Origin: an uncultured Oscillospiraceae bacterium
Lineage (GTDB): Bacteria; Bacillota; Clostridia; Oscillospirales; Oscillospiraceae
Length of the DNA: 43,775 nt
Assembly (NCBI GenBank): GCA_949948775.1
Contig: CATLHC010000017.1
Location: forward strand, 1-43,775
Direction: 5' to 3'
This document shows positions 1-8,087 of this stretch, one piece after another. The position numbers and the translations under genes were made by a program. Within the stretch, counting starts at the first letter, position 1, and the number at the start of each line of letters is the position of its first letter. The notes under the pieces were generated by a model. It was not told the origin of the DNA. It saw nothing but the letters and a program-made list of their open reading frames with translations, and did no database searches.

Positions 1-941
1 ATCAGCAGCGCCAGTACGATGATGGGCGGCAAAATTTGATAGGGCAGGGTGGTGATGTTGTTGAAGCCGGCCTCGATGAGAGAGCCGATGGAGCACTGGG
101 GCAGCACGATGCCCACGCCCACGAAGCTCAAAAACGCCTCAGTGAAAATGGCGGTGGGGATGGAGAACATCACCTGGGTGATGATGGGCCCGATGGTGTT
201 GGGCAGAATTTCCTTGAAGATGATGTGGAAGCTGCCCGCGCCCAGGGTGCGGCTGGCCAGCACGTACTCATGCTCCTTGAGCTTGAGCATCTCGGCGCGG
301 CTGATCTTGCTCATGCCGATCCACTCGGTGAGGAGCAGGGCCACGATGACCAGCACCATGCCCTTTGGCATGAAGATGGCCAGCACGGACACAATGACCA
401 GCCGGGGCACCGAGTTGCCGATTTCCACGATGCGCTGCATGATATTATCGACCATCCCGCCGAAGAAGCCGGAGATCAGGCCATAGCTCATGCCGATGAT
501 CATGTCGATGATGATGGTGACAAAGGCGATGATGAGGGAGACGCGGGCGCCGTCCCAGGTGCGGGTCCACAGGTCCCGGCCCATGTCGTCGGTGCCGAAC
601 AGGAAGGTATGGTCCGCGAACAGCTCGGCGTTTCTGCCGCTGCCCTGGATGACGCCGGAAATCTGCGGCCCAATGCCCCGGGCCACAATCTGTTTGCCCT
701 CCTGGCTGGTGACGGACACAATGGTGTCATAATTGTAAGCGTTCATGATGGGCCCAAAGGCGGCGAAGAACATGATGAGCAGGACAATGACCAGCCCCAC
801 CACAGCCCGCCTGTTGCGGAAAAAGCTGATGGCGACGCCCTTCCAGTAGCCCTGGGAGGCGAAGTTCTGGTCGGTGGTGATATCCCGGTCAGGGAGGAAC
901 TGGAAATCCTCCTTGACGGGCACGTATGGCGTGTTGTTCAT
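1..941 (-). CDS. Peptide ABC transporter permease, DppC/OppC type (3' end missing)
   Basis: Inner-membrane permease of an oligopeptide/dipeptide ABC importer; about 313 codons are visible and the gene runs off the left edge. The start is fixed by an AGGAGGG site just upstream of the ATG at 941, which lies 2 nt after the stop of the DppB-type gene. A cytoplasmic N-terminal stretch of about 40 residues is followed by the first membrane segment (RRAVVGLVIVLLIMFFAAF), as usual for OppC/DppC. A periplasm-facing domain with a GTDDMGRDLWTR motif follows, then the BPD_transp_1 region with an EAFLSFVGVG stretch typical of this family. It would pair with the neighbouring permease and with ATPases probably encoded beyond the window. 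The family is clear; whether the substrate is a peptide, nickel or another small solute cannot be told. Confidence 0.93.
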   Translation of the reverse strand, partial: MNNTPYVPVKEDFQFLPDRDITTDQNFASQGYWKGVAISFFRNRRAVVGLVIVLLIMFFAAFGPIMNAYNYDTIVSVTSQEGKQIVARGIGPQISGVIQGSGRNAELFADHTFLFGTDDMGRDLWTRTWDGARVSLIIAFVTIIIDMIIGMSYGLISGFFGGMVDNIMQRIVEIGNSVPRLVIVSVLAIFMPKGMVLVIVALLLTEWIGMSKISRAEMLKLKEHEYVLASRTLGAGSFHIIFKEILPNTIGPIITQVMFSIPTAIFTEAFLSFVGVGIVLPQCSIGSLIEAGFNNITTLPYQILPPIIVLALL

Positions 942-943
942 GC

Positions 944-1885
944 TCAGCCCTCCTTTGCGGAAACCCGGATGCGGGGATCGAGAAGGCCGTAGAGCAAATC
1001 TACCACCAGCATGATCCCGATATACAGCGCGGAGTAGAGGATGCCCAGGGCCAGCACGTAGTTATAGTCCACGCCCTCGCCGGTGATGGCGTCCACCATC
1101 AGCTTGCCGATACCGTTGATGCCGTAAATCTTCTCAACGACCAGCGCACCGGTGAGCAGGTCCACGATGAGGGGGGCCAGCACCGTGACAATGGGCACCA
1201 GGGCGTTGCGCAGGACGTGCTTGCGCACCAGCGTGCCGCCGTACAGCCCCTTGCTCTCCGCCAGGCGCACATAATCGCTGTCCATGACCTCCACCATCTC
1301 GTTGCGGGTGAACCGGGCCACCGTGGACATGGTGAACAGGCTCAAAGACAGGGACGGGAGTATGGAGGAGAACAGGAATCGGTTGGCGTCGAAAAAGTAG
1401 GGAAAGTAGGGAATTTTAAAGGAAAAGAAGTATTGCAGGAAAATCAGGAACACGTAGGACGGCACGCACACCCCGATGATGGAGAACACGGTGCAGAAGC
1501 CGTCCAGGAACTTCCCCCGGTTTAGGGCCGCCACGATGCCCAGCAGAAGTCCCACCGCCGTGCCCACCAGGATGGCCAGCCCGCCGATGCGGAAGGAGTT
1601 GGAGATGGCGTTGGACAGCACCGTATTGATGGGCGCGCCGTAGTAGAGGGAGGTGCCGTTGCCGAAATCCCCGTGGAGGAGATTGGCCATGTACCGTCCG
1701 AACTGGACCAGGATGGGGTCGTCCAGCCCCATCTCCGCCCGCTTGGCGGCGATGGCCTCCGCGCTCATGCGCTCCGAGGGGAAGGGGTTACCGGGCATGA
1801 TGCGCACCAGCACGAAGAGCAGGAACACGATGAGCAGCAGGGTGAACAGGGCCATCCCCACTCGTTTCAATGTGTATTTTACCAT
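944..1885 (-). CDS. Peptide ABC transporter permease, DppB/OppB type
   Basis: The other permease of the peptide importer, about 313 aa. The protein begins MVKYTLKRVGMALFTLLL, the usual short N-terminus plus first membrane helix of DppB/OppB, followed by the family's MPGNPF motif. Near the C-terminus is VVEKIYGINGIGKLMVDAI, matching the EAA-loop region that contacts the ATPase. The ATG at 1885 is preferred over ATG 1891 because the GGGGG ribosome site is 8 nt from 1885 but only 2 nt from 1891. It overlaps nothing and is followed after 2 nt by the next permease, so the two are probably translationally coupled. It lies about 150 nt downstream of the binding-protein gene, with a stem-loop between them. 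Confidence 0.94.
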   Translation of the reverse strand: MVKYTLKRVGMALFTLLLIVFLLFVLVRIMPGNPFPSERMSAEAIAAKRAEMGLDDPILVQFGRYMANLLHGDFGNGTSLYYGAPINTVLSNAISNSFRIGGLAILVGTAVGLLLGIVAALNRGKFLDGFCTVFSIIGVCVPSYVFLIFLQYFFSFKIPYFPYFFDANRFLFSSILPSLSLSLFTMSTVARFTRNEMVEVMDSDYVRLAESKGLYGGTLVRKHVLRNALVPIVTVLAPLIVDLLTGALVVEKIYGINGIGKLMVDAITGEGVDYNYVLALGILYSALYIGIMLVVDLLYGLLDPRIRVSAKEG

Positions 1886-1986
1886 AAGCATTACCCCCAG
1901 TGGATAGCCAAAAAACCTCAAAACAAGTATTCATTTGTTTGGAAGTTTTTTGGCTACGTTTTATCTGAGCGGAAGGGAAAAGGGCG

Positions 1987-2018
1987 GGGGAGCGGCTCTC
2001 GAAAAAGGGCCGCTCCCC
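1987..2018 (-). terminator. Stem-loop between binding-protein and permease genes
   Basis: A perfect 10-bp stem (GGGGAGCGGC at 1987-1996 with GCCGCTCCCC at 2009-2018) and a 12-nt loop lie directly after the stop of the binding-protein gene. On the minus strand it is not followed at once by a strong U run, so it may be a leaky terminator or an mRNA 3'-end stabiliser that sets a high binding-protein to permease ratio. Confidence 0.55.
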
Positions 2019-2039
2019 ACAAAACGCCTGTGTTGTGTG

Positions 2040-3755
2040 TCAGCCGATGCTGGCGGATTTGTAAACGCGGTTCAGGGCCACGGGGTGGAACTCGATGCCG
2101 GTGACGCCGTCGGCGATGAGGTTGGCGTTGGACTTGGTGTACAGGGGGGCGATGACGGCCTCCTTCATCACCAGTTCCTCGCCCTCATACAGAGCGGCCC
2201 AGCGGGCGTCATAGTCGGTGACGTAGGCACCCACGGTGCAGTCGCTGATGATCTGATCGTACTCAGCGTTGGACCAGAAGCCGTAGTTGTTGGCGTTGTT
2301 GGTCACCCACATGCCCATGTAGGTCATGGGGTCGGCGTAGTCGGGACCCCAGCGAGTCAGGGCCACGTCGTAGTTGTCGTTCTGCATCTTGTCCAGACGC
2401 TCGGCCTTGGTCATGGGCTGGAGGTTCAGGGTCACGCCGGGGAGGTTCTCCTCCACCTGGCTCTTGATGGCCTGGGCCACGTTGGCGACCTCGTCGCCCT
2501 CATTGTTGCCGTAGATCATGGTGAACTCGAAGCTGTCAACGCCCAGCTCGGACTTGGCGGTCTCCAGGTACTCCTGGGCCTTGGCCACGTCGTAGCCGCA
2601 GTAGTCGGCAAACTTCTTCTGGTCGGCGGAGAAGTCCTCGCCGGTGGTGGCGCTGGCGGCGAACTGAGGCGGTACGGCGGTGTAGGTGGCCAGGGAGCCG
2701 TCCATCACGTAGTTGTCCACCACGCTCTCACGGTCGATGGCGTTGGAGATGGCCAGGCGCAGGTTGGCGTTGGCCAGCATGCCGCCCTGGGCGTTCTTGT
2801 CGGTCTGGCTGAAGGTGAGGTACCACATATAACCGGCGCCGGTAACCTTCAGCTTGTTGGACAGGTCGGCGTCCTCCTCAGCGGCGGCCACCTGGCTGCC
2901 GTTGATGGTGACCAGGTCCAGGGTGTTGCTGCGGAAGGCGGTCAGGGCGTTGTCGGAGGAGCCTACCACCTGATAGCTGATACCGGCCAGCTTCACGCGG
3001 CCGGCGTCCCAGTAGGTGTCGTTCTTCTTCAGGGACAGGCTGGCGGTGCCAGGGGTGTAGTTCTCCAGCACGAAGGCGCCGTTGGACAGGTAGGTGTCGG
3101 CGCTGGTGCCGTAAGTGCCGGCGGCCAGGCCGGTGTAGAAGGCCTCGTTAATGGGATAAAAGGCGGGGAAGTACATCAGGGAGGGGAAATAGGACACGGG
3201 GGCGGTCAGCTCCACCACCAGGGTCTTGTCGTCCTGGGCAGTGATGCCCAGGGTGTCGGCGTCGGCCTCGCCGGCCATGATGGCGTCGGCGTTCTTCACG
3301 TTGCCCACGCCGTCACCGAACATGTAGCCGTACTCCTCGTTGGTCTCCACGCCCAGGCGCCAGGCGAACACAAAGTCGTTGGCGGTGACGGGGTCGCCGT
3401 TGGCCCACTTGGCGTCGCGCAGGTGGAAGGTGTAGGTCAGGCCGTCCTCGGAGATGTCCCAGTCCTCGGCAATGGCGGGAATGGCCGCGCCGTCGGCATC
3501 CATCTGGGTCAGGCCGTCGATGCAGTCGGCGATGACCTCGAAGGAGTCGCCGTCGGTGGCCAGATTGGTGTCCAGGGACATGACGTTGGTGCTCAGCATG
3601 ACGTTCAGATACTTGCCGCCGTCAGAGCTGGGGTTGGAACCCTCGGAGCTGGGAGCGGCCCCTCCGTTGGAGGCGGCGGGGTTGTCATTGCTGCCGCAGG
3701 CCGTCAGCCCGAAGAGCATCAGGGCCGCCAGCAGCATAGAGATGGTCTTTTTCAT
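2040..3755 (-). CDS. Peptide ABC transporter substrate-binding lipoprotein (SBP_bac_5)
   Basis: Extracellular solute-binding lipoprotein of family 5 (OppA/DppA), 571 aa, the usual length. The N-terminus MKKTISMLLAALMLFGLTAC is a lipoprotein signal peptide ending in an LTAC lipobox, so Cys20 should be lipidated and anchored to the membrane. A Ser/Gly/Asn-rich linker of about 30 residues follows, then the binding domain, with the family hallmark TFHLRDAKWANGDPVTANDF near residue 120. It is the first gene of the operon and feeds the two permeases downstream. A promoter is visible at 3828-3856, giving a leader of about 65 nt. The actual ligand cannot be predicted. Confidence 0.96.
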   Translation of the reverse strand: MKKTISMLLAALMLFGLTACGSNDNPAASNGGAAPSSEGSNPSSDGGKYLNVMLSTNVMSLDTNLATDGDSFEVIADCIDGLTQMDADGAAIPAIAEDWDISEDGLTYTFHLRDAKWANGDPVTANDFVFAWRLGVETNEEYGYMFGDGVGNVKNADAIMAGEADADTLGITAQDDKTLVVELTAPVSYFPSLMYFPAFYPINEAFYTGLAAGTYGTSADTYLSNGAFVLENYTPGTASLSLKKNDTYWDAGRVKLAGISYQVVGSSDNALTAFRSNTLDLVTINGSQVAAAEEDADLSNKLKVTGAGYMWYLTFSQTDKNAQGGMLANANLRLAISNAIDRESVVDNYVMDGSLATYTAVPPQFAASATTGEDFSADQKKFADYCGYDVAKAQEYLETAKSELGVDSFEFTMIYGNNEGDEVANVAQAIKSQVEENLPGVTLNLQPMTKAERLDKMQNDNYDVALTRWGPDYADPMTYMGMWVTNNANNYGFWSNAEYDQIISDCTVGAYVTDYDARWAALYEGEELVMKEAVIAPLYTKSNANLIADGVTGIEFHPVALNRVYKSASIG

Positions 3756-3827
3756 TCCAAAATCTCATCCTTTCCATTTTTATCACATTAAGGCACTAGA
3801 ACAGCATCGTGCTAAAGTGATGCAAGT

Positions 3828-3856
3828 ATCATATCACATTCCTGCATTTTGGGCAA
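3828..3856 (-). promoter_or_regulatory. Sigma-70-type promoter of the peptide ABC operon
   Basis: Read on the minus strand: TTGCCC (3856-3851), a 17-nt spacer, then TATGAT (3833-3828). It lies about 70 nt upstream of the binding-protein start. Confidence 0.65.
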
Positions 3857-3973
3857 CTAAAAAAACGCAAAATATCGGAAAAATCCGAGCTGTCCTCCGA
3901 CGTTTTTTCGTTGATTTGACGGAAAGCAATCCGTGAGCGGCAAAAAGCCCTTGCAAAACCAACGAATGGCGGC

Positions 3974-4013
3974 AAAAAGGCGCCTGCCATTGTGATGTGG
4001 CAGGCGCCTTTTT
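3974..4013 (-). terminator. Rho-independent terminator after the symporter gene
   Basis: A 16-nt inverted repeat (3974-3989 with 3998-4013, core GGCGCCTGCCA) has A5 on one side and T5 on the other, so it can end transcription in both directions. It lies 34 nt past the stop of the sodium:solute symporter gene. Confidence 0.85.
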
Positions 4014-4047
4014 CTCTGCAGAATTCTCAGGGATGGACCTCTCCCGC

Positions 4048-5580
4048 TTATTCGGCGGAAGTCTCCGGAATCTCGGGATAGTCCTTGCCGAACCAGGTGC
4101 ACACCAGGCCGTAGGGCGGCTTGGGCGTGACCAGGCAGACCACCACCATGATGACGGTGGACAGGGCGGTGGCCATCAGCACGGGGTTCACACCCAGGCA
4201 CAGGGCGGTGGCCAGGGCGTTGCCCGCCTTGGAACCCATGTCCAGAGCCAGGTAGAGCACGATGCCGCTGACCAGCCCGGCGATGGCGCCCTCCTTATTG
4301 GCACGCTTCCAGAACAGGCCCAGCAGCACGGTGTGGAAGAAGGCCACGGTCATGCCGCCGGTGGCGTAGGTGATGAGGGAGGCCAGCAGAGCCGGGGGAT
4401 TGCAGGCGAAGAGGAACACCACCAGGGCGACGACGACGATTCCGGCGGTGTTCAGCTTCTTCAGCTTGTCCTCCTCGATCTTCGGGTTGATGATGTTCTT
4501 GTAGAGGTCGCCTACCAGGGTGCCCGCCAGGGAGACGATCATGCCGCCCACGGAGGACTGCACGGCGCCGCACACGCCCGCCAGCACCAGGCCCGCCGCC
4601 CAGGGGGGCATGACGGAGACCGCCAGGCTGGGGATGCCCAGGTCGGGAGTGGCCAGGGAGCCCTCGGGGAAGAGATACTTCACGGTAAAGCACAGGCCGT
4701 TGAGGCACAGCAGCCAGGCCGCTACCACGATGGCGCCCACCTTGATGGCGTTGTGCAGGGTCTTGGTGTCCTTATAGGTCAGGGTGGACATGGTGACGTG
4801 GGGCATGGTGAAGGTGGTATAGCCCCACAGGAAGGCGAAGGAAATGGCGGTGCCGATGCCCTTGGGCACGAACCAGTCGGGATTGGTCTGCATCAGCTCC
4901 TGAATGGTGGCGGTATAGCCGGGGGTGGCGTTGACGCCCATGATGAAGAGCACGATGACCGAGATGGTCATGACGATGCCCTGGATCACGATGGCGGAGG
5001 CCACGCCCTTGACGCCGCCGGTGAGGGCCGCCACCACCACCAGCAGGGTGAAAATAGCCAGGCCGATGCGGTAGTCGGCGCCGGTGAGGATCTGGAAGAT
5101 GCGCCCGCCGCCGGTGATGGTGGACACGGCGAAGGCGCCCAGGAAGAACAGCACCACCAGGCAGCTCAGCGCGCCGAAGACCCTGGAGCTCTCATAGCGG
5201 TTCATAAACAGCTCCACAAAGGTGTTGGACTTGGTGCGGCGGGCCACGATGCCCACCCGCTTGCCGATGAGGCCCAGCACCATGAAGTTGGTGCACAGGG
5301 AGAAGAAGCAGCACACCATCCAGATGGCGCCGAAGGTGTAGGTGTAGCCGGGCACGCCCATGAACACGCCCGCGCCGGCCACGCCGGCGGACACCATCAT
5401 GGCGGTGACCAGCACGCCGCTGGAGCGGCCGCCGGTGTAGAACTTGCTCATGAAATCGCCGCTGCCCGCGCCCTTCTTCATGGCCTGGCGGCTGAAAAAG
5501 CTGTAGAAGAACTGGAACAGGGTATAGATGGCAAAGACAACGATAATGGTTGTTTTCGCGGCGCTTGTCAGGTTTTCCAT
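4048..5580 (-). CDS. Sodium:solute symporter family protein (PanF-like)
   Basis: Na+-coupled secondary transporter of the SSS family, 510 aa, in the normal range (about 480-520). Roughly 13 hydrophobic segments are visible. Near residues 45-90 there is the GGRSSG followed by a VSAGVAGAGVFMGVPGYTYTFG-like run, which corresponds to the conserved first helices of PutP/PanF proteins. The gene just upstream encodes a YhdT-like small membrane protein. YhdT is the partner of the pantothenate symporter PanF in enterobacteria, so the two may form one transport unit. Pantothenate itself is not proven; another carboxylate is equally possible. Last gene of the DUF169-YhdT-symporter operon, 20 nt after the small gene, and followed by a clear terminator. 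Confidence 0.9.
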   Translation of the reverse strand: MENLTSAAKTTIIVVFAIYTLFQFFYSFFSRQAMKKGAGSGDFMSKFYTGGRSSGVLVTAMMVSAGVAGAGVFMGVPGYTYTFGAIWMVCCFFSLCTNFMVLGLIGKRVGIVARRTKSNTFVELFMNRYESSRVFGALSCLVVLFFLGAFAVSTITGGGRIFQILTGADYRIGLAIFTLLVVVAALTGGVKGVASAIVIQGIVMTISVIVLFIMGVNATPGYTATIQELMQTNPDWFVPKGIGTAISFAFLWGYTTFTMPHVTMSTLTYKDTKTLHNAIKVGAIVVAAWLLCLNGLCFTVKYLFPEGSLATPDLGIPSLAVSVMPPWAAGLVLAGVCGAVQSSVGGMIVSLAGTLVGDLYKNIINPKIEEDKLKKLNTAGIVVVALVVFLFACNPPALLASLITYATGGMTVAFFHTVLLGLFWKRANKEGAIAGLVSGIVLYLALDMGSKAGNALATALCLGVNPVLMATALSTVIMVVVCLVTPKPPYGLVCTWFGKDYPEIPETSAE

Positions 5581-5600
5581 ATCTCTCTAGCCTCCTTGCC

Positions 5601-5915
5601 TTATTTCTTGAGGGAGCCGCGGGGCGTCACGTCCATGTCCTTATAGACAAAAGTGACGATGAGCTCCTGGGCCACCACCATGCCGATGATGATGACGATT
5701 TCCAGGAAGATCCACAGCGGCATGCCCAGGACGTAAGTGTAGCTGCCGGGGTCGGCCCCCAGGGTAAAGAGGTTGACGATCATCAGCAGGACGAAGATGC
5801 TGTATGTCAGCATCGTGATCCAGAACTCCTTGGCCGTCTGGGTAAAGCGCTCGTCAGGTACGATGGAGGAGGGATCATAGTCCCTGCTCATGGGGTCGAT
5901 CTGGTTTTTTTCCAT
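5601..5915 (-). CDS. YhdT/DUF997-like small membrane subunit
   Basis: A 104-aa protein with a charged N-terminal tail of about 35 residues and two hydrophobic helices. Between them is a YTYVLGMPLWIFLE stretch, and FVYKDMDVTP follows the second helix. Both patterns match the DUF997 (YhdT) family, which accompanies SSS-type symporters. The ATG at 5915 is chosen because GAGGAG lies about 10 nt upstream; longer in-frame versions have no ribosome site. It probably assembles with the symporter encoded 20 nt downstream. The family assignment is from remembered motif pattern, not a search. Confidence 0.82.
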   Translation of the reverse strand: MEKNQIDPMSRDYDPSSIVPDERFTQTAKEFWITMLTYSIFVLLMIVNLFTLGADPGSYTYVLGMPLWIFLEIVIIIGMVVAQELIVTFVYKDMDVTPRGSLKK

Positions 5916-5991
5916 GAAAATAGTTCTCCTCTCTGTTTGGTTCCGCTGTCCGGCGGGAAGGTCCGGTCCGTTCACAAAGCGTCCGGACGCC

Positions 5992-6753
5992 TCACTCTTT
6001 CAGCAGGAAGTCGGGGGACATCTCCTGCCAGCGGTCCATCCGGGCCTTCAGCTCGGCCTTGCTCTCCGGATCCTCCTTCATGGCGATCAGCTCCCAGGGC
6101 ATCTCCTCCAGCGCCTGGATGACCTCGTTGATCTTCTGATAGGGGATGGCGATGATGTGCCGCCCGGCGGGGTAGGTCTTACGGCGCTTCATGCCGTGGT
6201 GCATGCCGGTGATGCAGGAATTCACCTTGCCGCTGACATAGGGGTAGCTGTACATCCAGGCGCAGCTGAGCACGCTGGAGCACTTGGTCTCCCACAAGTC
6301 GCCGGAGATGTAGCTGGTGGCCCGCATCAGGATTTCGGCCTGCTCGGTCTCGGCCACGCAGACCACCAGATCGGGGTCGAAGTCGCAGATGGCGATGGGG
6401 CAGAACACCACGAAGTTGATGGAGCCGGGGACGATGGTGGTCATCACGTTGTACAGCCGGGCGTTGGGAGCCTGGCTTTTGAACACGCCGAAGTCATAGC
6501 CCGCCTGGCCGCTGGCGCCCAGGCCCGGCTTGGGGATCATGCCCAGCACCATCTTGCCGAAGCAGTTGTCGTCCTCCTTGGTGATGAAAAACTTCTTGCC
6601 GGAGGTCTGGGCCTCCTTCACAAACTCGCAGAACGAAAGCGTCTTGTCGACGTGCTCCACTCCCTCCGGCCGGGAGTAGCAGTATTTCAGCGCAACCGCC
6701 GGATACTCCATGCCCAGCTTGGCAAACAGGTCCTTCGCTTTCTGACTCAGCAT
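5992..6753 (-). CDS. DUF169 family protein
   Basis: Soluble protein of 253 aa, about the usual length of DUF169 proteins. Recognisable features are the N-terminal PAVALKYC segment, a Cys-containing LSFCEFVKEA stretch, and the central FGVFKSQAPNARLYN and CPIAICDFDPDLVV regions. There are several cysteines (for example in DDNCFG, VLSCAW and NSCITG) that could bind a metal or cofactor. The family has no established biochemical role. The ATG at 6753 has GAGGAG 8 nt upstream. It is the first gene of the operon with the YhdT-like protein and the sodium symporter, and it diverges from a LuxR-type regulator, so it may act on the imported compound. That is inference from position only. Confidence 0.85.
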   Translation of the reverse strand: MLSQKAKDLFAKLGMEYPAVALKYCYSRPEGVEHVDKTLSFCEFVKEAQTSGKKFFITKEDDNCFGKMVLGMIPKPGLGASGQAGYDFGVFKSQAPNARLYNVMTTIVPGSINFVVFCPIAICDFDPDLVVCVAETEQAEILMRATSYISGDLWETKCSSVLSCAWMYSYPYVSGKVNSCITGMHHGMKRRKTYPAGRHIIAIPYQKINEVIQALEEMPWELIAMKEDPESKAELKARMDRWQEMSPDFLLKE

Positions 6754-6956
6754 AGCTTTTCTCCTCTCTTTACTTCTGAAATGGGTCTGATCAATCGACT
6801 GACTCCCGCATCTTCCCGCCGACAGCCGGTCTAGGGTAATTTTATCAACAAGGCAGCGCGAAAAAAATGGTGTGATTTTATGCTTTTTGATGAAATACTC
6901 CCCTCTCCCCAAACGGGAAGTCCACAAAACCTCCATGAAATGAGTATAAAATATGA

Positions 6957-6985
6957 AGTCTATTCTTAAATAACTCCATCTTCAA
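6957..6985 (-). promoter_or_regulatory. Candidate promoter of the DUF169-symporter operon
   Basis: On the minus strand: TTGAAG (6985-6980), a 17-nt spacer, then TAGACT (6962-6957). Each hexamer matches consensus at 4 of 6 positions. The leader to the DUF169 start would be about 195 nt. The gap 6754-7088 holds this, the divergent regulator promoter and the inverted repeat between them. Confidence 0.4.
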
Positions 6986-6987
6986 AA

Positions 6988-7023
6988 AACCGCCGGCCGG
7001 TTCAATTGTTTTTTCCGGCGGTT
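6988..7023. promoter_or_regulatory. Inverted repeat between divergent promoters (candidate operator)
   Basis: AACCGCCGG (6988-6996) and CCGGCGGTT (7015-7023) form a perfect 9-bp inverted repeat with an 18-nt centre. The repeat starts 2 nt from the -35 of the minus-strand promoter and its right half encloses the -35 of the luxR-type gene promoter, so a protein bound here could control both genes. Confidence 0.5.
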
Positions 7024-7034
7024 CGTGTTAAAAT
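7006..7034 (+). promoter_or_regulatory. Promoter of the LuxR-type regulator gene
   Basis: TTGTTT (7006-7011), a 17-nt spacer, and TAAAAT (7029-7034), placed about 55 nt before the ATG at 7089. Confidence 0.6.
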
Positions 7035-7088
7035 GAATCAAAATTGATCTGATTTTGTATCATCGTTTCCGGGGAAGGGGGGGTCGTT

Positions 7089-7946
7089 ATGCGGTGTACG
7101 CTATCCGATCAGGAGTTCACGTTTTTTTCTCAAATGGTCTACCGGATCAACAGCTCTTCCTCTTATGAGGAGGCCGCCAACACGCTGCTCAGGCAGGTGC
7201 AGTATATCATCCCCTTCACCAAGGGGATCGTCTTCCAAATCTGCGAGACGGCCCCGGGCCAGCCTCCGGCCTATCAGCATCCCGTCGCCCTGAACCCTCC
7301 CGGACTGGTCTATGAGGAGGATATTTTTATGAAGGGAGGCTACCGCTCGGACTGGCTGATGTATACTCCCTCGCCCTGGAGCAGCACCTTCCGCCAGACC
7401 GACATCCGGGATGAGAGCACCTTCCGGGACACCTCGCTCTATCAGGACGTATACAAGCCCCAGAACATCTATTATGGACTCCACTCCATCCTGGTCCATC
7501 AGGATCGCAAGCTGGCTCAGATCGGCCTGTTCCGTCCCGAGGACCAGACGGACTTTGACGAGCGGGACGTGTTCATTTTCAGCGCCCTGTCCCCCCATCT
7601 GGAGCAAAAGCTCTATTCCCTGCTGGAGCGCCCGCCCATCTGCGACAACTGCCCCAGCCTGGAGGGGCGCCCCCTTCAGGACAACGAGTTCCAATTCCAC
7701 ATGATGAGTACCTACGGCCTGACCAAGCGGGAGATTGAGGTCTGCCTCCTGCTCTGCCAGGGGATGAGCAACCAGGAAATCATTGTCAGTCTGTTTATCA
7801 GCAAATCCACCCTGGACAAACACCTTTATAATATTTATCGAAAGACCTCGGTAAAAAACCGGGTCCAGCTGGTCCGCCTGTTCGACCAGGAGAGCGCCCG
7901 TTTCGGCGCTCCGCCCCGGGGGTCCCCCGGCGCAGGCCGCCCATAG
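7089..7946 (+). CDS. LuxR-type (GerE helix-turn-helix) transcriptional regulator
   Basis: DNA-binding regulator of 285 aa. The C-terminal part (about residues 210-270) is a LuxR/GerE helix-turn-helix: GLTKREIEVCLLLCQGMSN, then EIIVSLFISKSTLDKHLYNI. The N-terminal 200 residues look like a GAF-type sensor domain but have no clear ligand motif; the cysteines in ICDNCPS near residue 190 could bind metal. The ATG at 7089 has an AAGGGGGGG ribosome site 5 nt upstream. It diverges from the DUF169-symporter operon, so it most likely senses the transported compound or a derivative and controls that operon. A hairpin follows the gene. Confidence 0.88.
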   Translation: MRCTLSDQEFTFFSQMVYRINSSSSYEEAANTLLRQVQYIIPFTKGIVFQICETAPGQPPAYQHPVALNPPGLVYEEDIFMKGGYRSDWLMYTPSPWSSTFRQTDIRDESTFRDTSLYQDVYKPQNIYYGLHSILVHQDRKLAQIGLFRPEDQTDFDERDVFIFSALSPHLEQKLYSLLERPPICDNCPSLEGRPLQDNEFQFHMMSTYGLTKREIEVCLLLCQGMSNQEIIVSLFISKSTLDKHLYNIYRKTSVKNRVQLVRLFDQESARFGAPPRGSPGAGRP

Positions 7947-7956
7947 CAGAAAAAGG

Positions 7957-7981
7957 CAGAGCCGCTCACAGAGCGGCTCTG
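7957..7981 (+). terminator. Hairpin after the LuxR-type gene
   Basis: A 10-bp stem CAGAGCCGCT (7957-7966) and AGCGGCTCTG (7972-7981) with a 5-nt loop. Only a weak T-rich tail follows, so termination may be partial. Confidence 0.6.
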
Positions 7982-8053
7982 TATCATTTAAATGAGCTGA
8001 TCTGCGGCGCTGCTTCTGCGGAGCGGTTTCTTCTTCCCCTTTTGCCCGCTTTG

Positions 8054-8062
8054 TGCTATGAT
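8054..8062 (+). promoter_or_regulatory. Candidate extended -10 promoter of luxE-luxC
   Basis: TGCTATGAT (8054-8062) fits an extended -10 element (TGnTATAAT-like). No good -35 hexamer is visible at the right distance. It lies 25 nt before the luxE start. Confidence 0.4.
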
Positions 8063-8087
8063 TTATTCATGTAAAGGAGGCGAAACT

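Noticed and set aside
1891-1921. Longer N-terminus for the DppB-type permease starting at 1921 or 1891
   Set aside because: The extra residues match nothing in the family, and the G-rich ribosome site has proper spacing only to the ATG at 1885.
1935-3791. Open frame of 618 codons on the plus strand opposite the binding-protein gene
   Set aside because: Gly/Val/His repeats with no motif; the minus strand has a complete lipoprotein gene with signal peptide, promoter and ribosome site.
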